Shown here one piece after another: positions 1 through 6,813 of a DNA stretch of 9,578 bases. The position numbers were made by a program, and so were the translations under genes. Each line of letters starts with the position of its first letter. Within the stretch, counting starts at the first letter, position 1. The notes under the pieces are model-generated. The model was not told the origin of the DNA. It saw only the letters and a list, made by a program, of their open reading frames with translations, and ran no database searches. This stretch comes from an uncultured Treponema sp. GTDB taxonomy: Bacteria > Spirochaetota > Spirochaetia > Treponematales > Treponemataceae. The DNA is taken from assembly GCA_937890485.1 (NCBI GenBank), contig CALBXN010000105.1, positions 1-9,578 on the forward strand, in the 5' to 3' direction.

Positions 1-420
1 GGCAGTATTATCAATTGTATAAACAACATCTGCAGTAGAATTTCTGTAGGCATCAGAAACACTTACAGTTACATTGTAATCTCCATCTGGAATGTCAAAT
101 GAACCATCTGGTTTTGGAGTGTTCAACGCAATAGAAAATTCATCATTTGCTATATTTGCCTTGAATTTATACTCATTAGGACTGTTAATATCTTTAAAAG
201 TAACATCACAGCTAGCAACTTTTACTTCATCACTAGCCTGCCCTTTCATAACAAAACCACCCTTAAGAACACTTTTAGTTACAGGATAGTCTACTTTAAC
301 TTTAGGAGCCTGTGTATCAACAGCCTTACCAAGACCAGGGTCACATGTCATAAACAGACAAATTATAAAAAGAGAAAACAATATTTTTGATAAATTAATT
401 AAATTTTTTCTAGTAAACAT
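1..420 (-). CDS. Ig-like repeat lipoprotein, N-terminal 140 residues (runs off window)
   Basis: The reading frame is open from an ATG at 420 to the window edge, so the C-terminus is missing. Residues 1-25 form a signal peptide: basic start (MFTRKN), hydrophobic core (ILFSLFIICLF), then MTC with Cys26 as the probable lipidated residue. The lipobox FMTC is loose by E. coli standards but acceptable for spirochaetes. After a short linker, residues ~37-135 form one Ig-like module of the type found in the upstream gene: APKVKVDYP start, GGFVMKGQASDEVKV core, PDGDYNVTVSVSDAYRNS end. The sequence YTIDNTA at the edge is the linker that opens a further module, so the full protein probably has several. 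A GAGG sits 6 bases before the ATG. The gene follows the giant Ig protein by 20 bp, which implies cotranscription. Role inferred: lipid-anchored envelope or surface protein; ligand unknown. Confidence 0.85.
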   Translation of the reverse strand, partial: MFTRKNLINLSKILFSLFIICLFMTCDPGLGKAVDTQAPKVKVDYPVTKSVLKGGFVMKGQASDEVKVASCDVTFKDINSPNEYKFKANIANDEFSIALNTPKPDGSFDIPDGDYNVTVSVSDAYRNSTADVVYTIDNTA

Positions 421-440
421 GTCCTACCTCACCACACCCA

Positions 441-3400
441 TTAAAATACATTTACACGTAAACCAGCACTTACCTGTGGTACAACAGATGGAATTTTTTC
501 TGTTGCATTTTCAGGTACTTCAACATCAGTTGGAATAAACCATAATTGGAACTCTGTATATACAGAGAAAGTTCTAAACATTTTCTGTTTTGGAATTGTA
601 ATTCTTGGGAATTCCAATTGGGCTAAAACAGCAGACAAGAACTGAGCTTTTCCACTCTGAGTTTCTGAGAATCTTGAGAAGTTTGCACCAAGAGTAACAT
701 TGGCACTTAACCATTCCCAATCTGGACCAAAGAAATACCTGAAAGGCAAATAAGCAACGTTTGCCAAAAGTTTTGCACCAACAACATTTCCACCATAACG
801 GAATTTAGTTACTTCGTGCCCACCCCAGTTACAAAGCATTTCATATTGACTTTGTGTCATTTGTCCAAATTGAGCCTGTAATTTTACGTTGTCATCAAAG
901 AATGTTAATCCTAGACCAACATCAAACATAGTTGCACCTAAGAAGTGCCAGTCAAAATACAATCCTTGAATAAAACTTGGAACTTCATAAGAAGATTTAT
1001 CTCCACTTCGCAAGGTAACCTTAACATTCTTAAGATTAATGTTATCAGAAGTAAGCCCTGCAAATTCCAAATTTTCATTGAAGGCTCCACCTGGAACAGG
1101 AGCAATAAGTTTAATATCTGGAGAATCTTTATCAATTTGAACAATACATCTTGTTACTGCTGATTCACCGTTTTTCATAACTGCTCTAACAATTAAGAAG
1201 TGATAACCAGCAGGCATATCTTCGTTTTCAACACGATAACGCCATTTTTTTGTATTTCCTAATGGAATGAAAGTTTTTCCGTTATCAAAACTGAGTTCTA
1301 CATAACTTACTTCTTTTCTTTCAAGGCGTTCTTTTTCTTCTTTTGGAGTTTTCTTATCTCTTAAAGCAAGAATTTCAGATTCTGTGAAAGCATATCCACA
1401 ACTTCCTTCGATGTATGGTCTTTCAAAAGCAAAATCACCGTATGTAAAATTGTCTATTGTAATCCATGGACCTTGAGGTTGATAAATGATATATGCTTCA
1501 TTTGAAGAAATAATTTTATCTCCTAAAAGACCTCTAACTTGCAATGTATGAGACCCAGAGGATAAGTTTGTTGGAGAAAGCGTATATTTGAAATATCCTG
1601 TAGGAGACACTTCTGTAACAGCTGTTTCTTGTCCGTCTACATAAAGAACGATTGTTTCAAAAGGTTGTTCTGTAACAACTGTTCCGTACAAATTGAACAT
1701 ACCTTGCAAATATTCACCATTCAATGGAGTTAGAATATCAATTTTTGCTCCATCACTTTCTTTACTTAACTCAACATTTCTAGAAACACGAGTTATATTT
1801 CCACCTGCATCTTCACCAATAAGCTCGATGTTATAGAAACCATCTGCCAAACCTGATAAATCTACTGTTTTTGTGATGATTTCTTCTGGAACAAATTCCA
1901 TTTCAGCCAATTCTGGTGGAACAGCCTTTTGTCTAAGTTCAAGATTACTAATTTTAGCTTTCAAACTCTTCAAACCGATATTGTCAGTAGTCTGTCCTGA
2001 GAAGAAGAGCATTTTTGTAGTTTTTGAACCATCTATTGGTAATTCAAGGTTAATTTCTGGAGCTGTGTTATCTACATTTATCAAACTTGAATAAATACCT
2101 TGAATATTGTATCCGTCCCAAACTTTGATAAAGATAGCATGAGTTCCATCTTTAAGCACTCGAGTATCAAATTCATAGGTCCATTTTTCTGTTCCAGCAA
2201 CTTCATTAAAAGTTACACCGTTATCTACAGAAACTTGAACTTTAGAAATTCCATTTTTATCACTTGCCCAACCAGAAACTAAAACTACACCATTTACAGT
2301 TTTGTTAATATCTGGCAATTCAACAGCACCTTTTGGCTCTTCAAGAGAAATTCTAAATGGTCTAACTACAGTTTTACTTCTAATTCCGTAAATATCTTCT
2401 GCATAAACAGTAACAGTATGTTCGTTATCTGTCATAGTTTTTAATGGAATTGGAATAGAGAAACTTGAACCATAGCCTTCTACTTCAATAAATTCAGCAT
2501 CATCTATTTTGTAATAGATTTTTGATTCACCATCATCATCAATTACAACCCCTGAAATCAAGAAGTCATTTTGAATAATTTCGTTATCAGAAGGAACATG
2601 AATTTCTGGAACAGGTAAATCTGATTCTAAGTCAACAATAAATTGCCATTCTTTAAATTCAATTTTATTTCCAGCCTTATCTGTGAAAGTAAATTGCATA
2701 TCTTGTGCTAATGGACAATTTTTAGTTCCAACAAAAGTTGAAATATAATGTTGCATTGGTAATTCTACATCACCTTCTTGCCCATTATAGAAAATTTGAG
2801 ATGCCTTTCCGTTATCAGTTACTTCTAAAACCATTAAAGTTTCACCGTTAATTCTATCTTCTGGACAAGGCACTAATACATTTACAGTTGGAGCACTTAT
2901 ATCTTTGAAAACAACAATTCTTTCTGTATGAGTTTTTCCTGTTCTATCAGAAACTCTTACATCAATTGGAATTGGTCCTTCTGAAACTTCTGTAAAATCA
3001 AGAGGAATATCAAAATCTACAGAGCCTACATTAGGAACATCAAATTTTGTCCAAGTTGCTCCATTATCCACAGAATATTCACTTTGTAAAATTCCAACAG
3101 AATCTTTTACACTTCCCTTTAATTGAACTAAATTTTGAACATAAGAATAATTTGCAGGAGAAGCAATTTGCACAACAGGAGTATCAGAATCTACTATTAC
3201 AGAAATTGGCTCTGATGTATAAGAAATTCCTTCTTTGTCCTGTGCAACTACTACGATATTTTCGTAAATACCAGGTGTTTTTCCTTTAATAACAAGATTT
3301 TTATCTTGCACACTTAATTCAAGCCCCGGAACATCTTCTAAGAAAAGTGCTTTTATAGGTGTTTTTAAGTTTGCGTATCCTGAGAAATTTTCATTTACGC

Positions 3401-6386
3401 CTATGCAAACATAACCTTGTTGATTTTTTGCGTAATTATTCCAATATATTTTTTCTTTATCTTCAATTAGAGATGCATCTCTTTTACGAATTACAGTTAC
3501 TGTACCAGCAGTTCCTGTAAAGTTACCATCATTTGTTTCTACTTTGATAGAAACTCTTGTTTGTTCAGCAGGGAAACCTGATAATGAAAGAGAAACTTGA
3601 TAAGTGTCAGCACCTACAGTTCGTACTTCAGGTGCTTTTCGTTCTTCACTTCCTGCAAAAGAATAATAAACATTTGTAACAGGCAAATCAGACTTAATTG
3701 AAACTGCCAAACTTGGAGCAACTTCAGTTGAACCAGGTCCTGGAACTACTACTTCCATACCTGACGTATATGGAACATCGTTCACAGATTGAAGATAAAT
3801 ATCCAATTTTCCAGACTTACTAAATGTATGAGAAGCTTTATGATCTTTACCATTAATATCTTTTACAGAAATTTCAAGAGAGTTTTTACCAGGAGCCATC
3901 TTTTCTGGAGGAATCATTCCAACCATAACATTATCACATTCAGATAAAACAGAAGTTCCAAGTTTAACATAATTTAAAGTTGCTGTTTCACTATAAGAAA
4001 CTGTGTAATAGCAATACTTTCCATCAAGCCAACCAATTGAAGGAGGTGGAAGAGATACTTTCTTTCCATCTTCACCAGGAACTGGTACAGGTGGAACTTT
4101 ATCAATGTAAATAGCTTTAAAATTATCTTGGTTTTGAGAGTCAACAGCTCTAAATTCAACTACAGAAACTCCATCAGCAAAAGTACTTGATGGAAGAGAA
4201 GCAGTAAATTCATTAGTACGAACATCGTAACGAATACGTTTCCAACTTCCGTTTCCGTCTTTATGTAAAACACGATATGAAACTGATTTAACTGCTAAAT
4301 CCGCAGCAGGAGTAATTTTCCCTTTAATAGTAATTGTTTCACGACCGTTTAAAATTCCTTCTTTATCCAAATCTATTATTGGAACAGGAATTTTTGTTTT
4401 TAAGTGAAGGTTTCTTGACTCATACTCAATACCTTTATCAGTTGTAACAATAACACGCACAGAATCAGAAACACCAACTGCATCTTTATTTGGAACAATT
4501 CTGATTACGTTACCTTCAAGTTTTACATCAGCAAATGTTGTAGGAGGAGTAAATCTTACTTGGGCAGCCTTTCCTCCCATAAAGAAACCAGTAACAATTT
4601 GAGGAGCAGCCATATCAATAAAACCGTCTTGAGCAACAGTATTATCAGAGAAAACAACTTCTGGCTCACCACGAGTAATAGTAAGGTTTGTTATATATAC
4701 ATAAGCAGACTTTTCTACTTTTCTATCGTGAATATCTGTAGCAACTAATTTTAATTCAGAAAATCCCCACTTACAATTATTTACAGGGACACTAACTGTA
4801 CTAACACCAGTTTTAGAAAGAGTATCAATTACAACCTCACTCATTCCAGAAAACTGATAAGTTACATTTTTAAGGCCACTTTCAGAATTGATATCAAATT
4901 TAAGTTCAGCACCAGATTCAGGATTCAATTCAATTCCTGGAACATAATCTACGGTTGTATCTTCTTTTGCACCTTTGTACACAGAAATTTTATCAAATGA
5001 AGGAACTTTTCCAGGAAGATTAAAATTAATTGTTGTAGGAGTTCCATTTAAGCCATGTATATCTTGAGCATAAACTTTTACAGTGTGTTGCCCCACAGAA
5101 AGAGATGGAATCTTTTTTGAAATATTTTCATAGAAAGCACCATCTGTTACAATTTTATGTTCTTCACCACCATCTACACTCCAATAAATACTATCAATTC
5201 CATCATCATCTGTTGCATAGCCACGAATATAAGCATCATCAAAGAAAGATTGATTTTGCACAGGAGTTTCTAAAGAAATAGTAGCTAAGTCTGTAAGAGG
5301 ATCAACTAAAATTTTTTGTTTTTTAGTTGTGATATTTCCCATAACATCAACAGCAGTGATAATCAATTCTTGGGATTTTCCTAAAATAGGAGTTGCATCT
5401 AACTCCAAAGACCAATAAGGATTTCCTCTTAACAGTTCAAAATTCCCTGTTTCTTGACCAAATTGCCATGAAAGAGATTCAAGACCAATTACATCCTTTG
5501 CATAACCTGCAACAGTGAATTTTCCATTAACAACATCCTTTGGAGCTGGAGAAATAATTTTCACATCAGGAGAAGTATTATCTACGAAGAACAAGAATGA
5601 GAATAAACCTCTTGTACCTTGTTTATCGTAAGCTCTAAACCATAAAACAACACCACCATCAGGTAGATCTTTTGTATTTATAGGAACAGTAAAAGTACAA
5701 TTTGTTCCAGATTTGTCTGTTTTGATTTTTGCTTTTTTATATGTTTCCCTTCCATCAAGAGAATATTCAAGACTTGCAATTCCGTTTCCATCAGAAACAG
5801 TACCAGTAATTTTTATTTTTTTTGCAACTAAATCACCCATTTGATGACTTTCAATTACAGTTTGAGGTTGTCGTCTATCAAGGTGCCAAGTAGCAGATGT
5901 TTCATGACCAACTTTTCCATTTATATCTACACCATATACGCTAATTGTATGAACACCCTCTTCCATTTGAGTTGTGTCTAAATAAAAAGACCAGAAATCT
6001 TTACCTGTTGCTGTTAAAGGATTTTCTTTATCACCATCAAGAATGATTTCAACTCTTTCTACAGCATCATCATCAATACAAGTTCCTACAATGTTTAGGT
6101 TTCCTGGAACACGCATATTATTACGAGGGTTTGTAATTCCACTAATAGGAAGATCTGATTCTGGATCAATATAGATGTTATGAGGACCTTCTATTGTAGT
6201 ATTTCCACCTTGATCCTCTGCTGTAATCATAACATTATATTTACCAGGTTTTTTCGTTGAGATATCAAAATTTTCTTTCCAACTTTCTTTATTTTCTACA
6301 TCTTTTTCTTCAATTTCTTTTTTTGCAAATGCAGATGTAAAAGATAAAACCAAAACCAATAAGAAACAAAGTACTTTTTTCGCCAT
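441..6386 (-). CDS. Giant secreted Ig-like repeat protein with C-terminal outer-membrane barrel-like domain
   Basis: This gene encodes 1981 residues from the ATG at 6386. A GTG three codons upstream (6395) is also in frame, but it lies inside the best ribosome-binding site and the ATG gives a cleaner signal peptide. Residues 1-21 are a signal peptide cleaved after SAFA, with no lipobox. About 17 Ig-like modules of 85-120 residues follow, resembling the Big_7 type. Each has a P-rich opening strand, a GxASDxxG-like middle, then DGxHTIxVxAxDxxGN, and they are joined by linkers such as VDNTSP, VDNTAP, IDKDSP and DPESDLP. From about residue 1804 the sequence changes to alternating aromatic/polar stretches (GLYFDWHF, FRYFFGPDWEWL, TEFQLWFIP) and ends RVNVF; a terminal Phe is typical of outer-membrane barrels. 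About 178 residues would fit roughly 8 strands. Likely anchored in the outer membrane; adhesin, scaffold or surface layer are possible roles, none shown. Module family and barrel are judged by eye. Confidence 0.88.
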   Translation of the reverse strand: MAKKVLCFLLVLVLSFTSAFAKKEIEEKDVENKESWKENFDISTKKPGKYNVMITAEDQGGNTTIEGPHNIYIDPESDLPISGITNPRNNMRVPGNLNIVGTCIDDDAVERVEIILDGDKENPLTATGKDFWSFYLDTTQMEEGVHTISVYGVDINGKVGHETSATWHLDRRQPQTVIESHQMGDLVAKKIKITGTVSDGNGIASLEYSLDGRETYKKAKIKTDKSGTNCTFTVPINTKDLPDGGVVLWFRAYDKQGTRGLFSFLFFVDNTSPDVKIISPAPKDVVNGKFTVAGYAKDVIGLESLSWQFGQETGNFELLRGNPYWSLELDATPILGKSQELIITAVDVMGNITTKKQKILVDPLTDLATISLETPVQNQSFFDDAYIRGYATDDDGIDSIYWSVDGGEEHKIVTDGAFYENISKKIPSLSVGQHTVKVYAQDIHGLNGTPTTINFNLPGKVPSFDKISVYKGAKEDTTVDYVPGIELNPESGAELKFDINSESGLKNVTYQFSGMSEVVIDTLSKTGVSTVSVPVNNCKWGFSELKLVATDIHDRKVEKSAYVYITNLTITRGEPEVVFSDNTVAQDGFIDMAAPQIVTGFFMGGKAAQVRFTPPTTFADVKLEGNVIRIVPNKDAVGVSDSVRVIVTTDKGIEYESRNLHLKTKIPVPIIDLDKEGILNGRETITIKGKITPAADLAVKSVSYRVLHKDGNGSWKRIRYDVRTNEFTASLPSSTFADGVSVVEFRAVDSQNQDNFKAIYIDKVPPVPVPGEDGKKVSLPPPSIGWLDGKYCYYTVSYSETATLNYVKLGTSVLSECDNVMVGMIPPEKMAPGKNSLEISVKDINGKDHKASHTFSKSGKLDIYLQSVNDVPYTSGMEVVVPGPGSTEVAPSLAVSIKSDLPVTNVYYSFAGSEERKAPEVRTVGADTYQVSLSLSGFPAEQTRVSIKVETNDGNFTGTAGTVTVIRKRDASLIEDKEKIYWNNYAKNQQGYVCIGVNENFSGYANLKTPIKALFLEDVPGLELSVQDKNLVIKGKTPGIYENIVVVAQDKEGISYTSEPISVIVDSDTPVVQIASPANYSYVQNLVQLKGSVKDSVGILQSEYSVDNGATWTKFDVPNVGSVDFDIPLDFTEVSEGPIPIDVRVSDRTGKTHTERIVVFKDISAPTVNVLVPCPEDRINGETLMVLEVTDNGKASQIFYNGQEGDVELPMQHYISTFVGTKNCPLAQDMQFTFTDKAGNKIEFKEWQFIVDLESDLPVPEIHVPSDNEIIQNDFLISGVVIDDDGESKIYYKIDDAEFIEVEGYGSSFSIPIPLKTMTDNEHTVTVYAEDIYGIRSKTVVRPFRISLEEPKGAVELPDINKTVNGVVLVSGWASDKNGISKVQVSVDNGVTFNEVAGTEKWTYEFDTRVLKDGTHAIFIKVWDGYNIQGIYSSLINVDNTAPEINLELPIDGSKTTKMLFFSGQTTDNIGLKSLKAKISNLELRQKAVPPELAEMEFVPEEIITKTVDLSGLADGFYNIELIGEDAGGNITRVSRNVELSKESDGAKIDILTPLNGEYLQGMFNLYGTVVTEQPFETIVLYVDGQETAVTEVSPTGYFKYTLSPTNLSSGSHTLQVRGLLGDKIISSNEAYIIYQPQGPWITIDNFTYGDFAFERPYIEGSCGYAFTESEILALRDKKTPKEEKERLERKEVSYVELSFDNGKTFIPLGNTKKWRYRVENEDMPAGYHFLIVRAVMKNGESAVTRCIVQIDKDSPDIKLIAPVPGGAFNENLEFAGLTSDNINLKNVKVTLRSGDKSSYEVPSFIQGLYFDWHFLGATMFDVGLGLTFFDDNVKLQAQFGQMTQSQYEMLCNWGGHEVTKFRYGGNVVGAKLLANVAYLPFRYFFGPDWEWLSANVTLGANFSRFSETQSGKAQFLSAVLAQLEFPRITIPKQKMFRTFSVYTEFQLWFIPTDVEVPENATEKIPSVVPQVSAGLRVNVF

Positions 6387-6389
6387 TTT

Positions 6390-6398
6390 CTCCACCTT
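6390..6398 (-). promoter_or_regulatory. Ribosome-binding site that decides the start of the giant Ig gene
   Basis: On the minus strand AAGGTGGAG lies just before the ATG at 6386, with AAGGTGG ending 5 bases from it. This is one mismatch from AAGGAGG. The alternative GTG start at 6393-6395 is inside this site. That GTG has its own GAGG (6402-6405) 6 bases upstream, so it cannot be fully excluded; the two proteins differ by only three residues. Confidence 0.6.
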
Positions 6399-6409
6399 AG
6401 ACCTCTCCC

Positions 6410-6429
6410 CCGATTATAACTATTATCGG
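6410..6429. promoter_or_regulatory. Imperfect 20-bp palindrome over the -10 box (candidate operator)
   Basis: CCGATTATAACTATTATCGG is identical to its own reverse complement at 16 of 20 positions; the arms are CCGATxATA and TATxATCGG. It covers the predicted -10 hexamer and the expected start point of the Ig operon promoter, the classic place for a repressor site. No regulator gene lies in the window, so its function is inference only. Confidence 0.35.
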
Positions 6430-6450
6430 ACTAATTTAAATATTTGTAAA
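6422..6450 (-). promoter_or_regulatory. Sigma70-type promoter for the Ig-protein operon
   Basis: Read on the minus strand: TTTACA (6445-6450), a 17-base spacer, GATAAT (6422-6427). Both hexamers match the consensus at 5 of 6 positions and the spacing is ideal. Transcription would start near 6415, giving a leader of about 30 bases before the ATG. The stretch upstream of the -35 is very AT-rich and could act as an UP element. The -35 lies inside the proximal copy of a duplicated 49-bp element. Confidence 0.6.
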
Positions 6451-6567
6451 GACTTAATTTGTTTTTATATTAAAAATGTTAAAAATCTCCATTGAAATTA
6501 ACGAAAATATTTTGACAGTTTGTAAAGACTTAATTTACATTCACGTTTAAAATGTTAAAAATCTCCA
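6443..6567. repeat. Duplicated 49-bp element with 76-bp period upstream of the Ig operon
   Basis: Copies lie at 6443-6491 and 6519-6567. In each, an identical left block of 18 bases (TTTGTAAAGACTTAATTT), 12 divergent bases, and an identical right block of 19 bases (AAAATGTTAAAAATCTCCA) occur at the same offset, exactly 76 bp apart. The proximal left block contains the minus-strand -35 (TTTACA). The distal copy repeats that -35 but has only a poor -10 after it (GTTAAT at an 18-base spacing). This could be a duplicated promoter or a pair of activator sites. Confidence 0.75.
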
Positions 6568-6594
6568 AAAATCTAAGATTATTATGGTAAAACC

Positions 6595-6612
6595 TATTGC
6601 CTTGACGCAATA
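6595..6612. promoter_or_regulatory. 18-bp inverted repeat, TATTGC-N6-GCAATA
   Basis: Two perfect 6-base arms are separated by CTTGAC. The site lies about 200 bp upstream of the aldehyde dehydrogenase, and the spacer overlaps a TTGACG that could be a weak plus-strand -35 (no convincing -10 follows; TGTATT at 18 bases is the best). It is a possible regulator site; a chance occurrence in AT-rich DNA is also possible. Confidence 0.25.
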
Positions 6613-6663
6613 AGAGAAAGATAATTGTATTTTTTTCTATTTCTAATATACTTAATAAGAAAA

Positions 6664-6777
6664 GGATTCTGAAACAAGTTCAGAATGACAATCATTTTAA
6701 TACACAAAATTGATTCATTCTGATCAAAGAATGTCATCCTGAACACAGTATGTCATCCTGAACTCGTTTCAGGATCT
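6664..6777. repeat. REP-like hairpin cluster (inverted 27-bp arms plus partial copies)
   Basis: A 27-bp arm at 6664-6690 and one in inverted orientation at 6751-6777 agree at 23 of 27 positions. Each arm is itself a hairpin: TTCTGAA-ACAAG-TTCAGAA in the first, TCCTGAA-CTCGT-TTCAGGA in the second, both with perfect 7-bp stems and 5-base loops. A truncated copy at 6732-6744 (TGTCATCCTGAAC) sits 19 bp before the second arm as a direct repeat, and CATTC...GAATG (6716-6733) looks like a decayed relative. The TGTCAT(T/C)CTGAA...TTCAG motif resembles short interspersed palindromes known from many bacterial genomes. The cluster lies in the leader of the aldehyde dehydrogenase gene. Confidence 0.75.
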
Positions 6778-6813
6778 CAAATTCAATTTATAAGAAACTA
6801 AGGAAGCAAAAAC

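Noticed and set aside
441..6386. Long near-identical DNA repeats within the Ig gene that could drive phase or length variation
   Set aside because: The modules are diverged at both protein and DNA level; I saw no long identical tandem units or homopolymeric tract that would suggest slippage.
6512..6541. Plus-strand TTGACA (6512-6517) as a -35 for the aldehyde dehydrogenase
   Set aside because: The only -10 candidate at usable spacing is TACATT (4 of 6, 18-base spacer), nearly 300 bp before the gene and inside the duplicated element that better fits the opposite strand.
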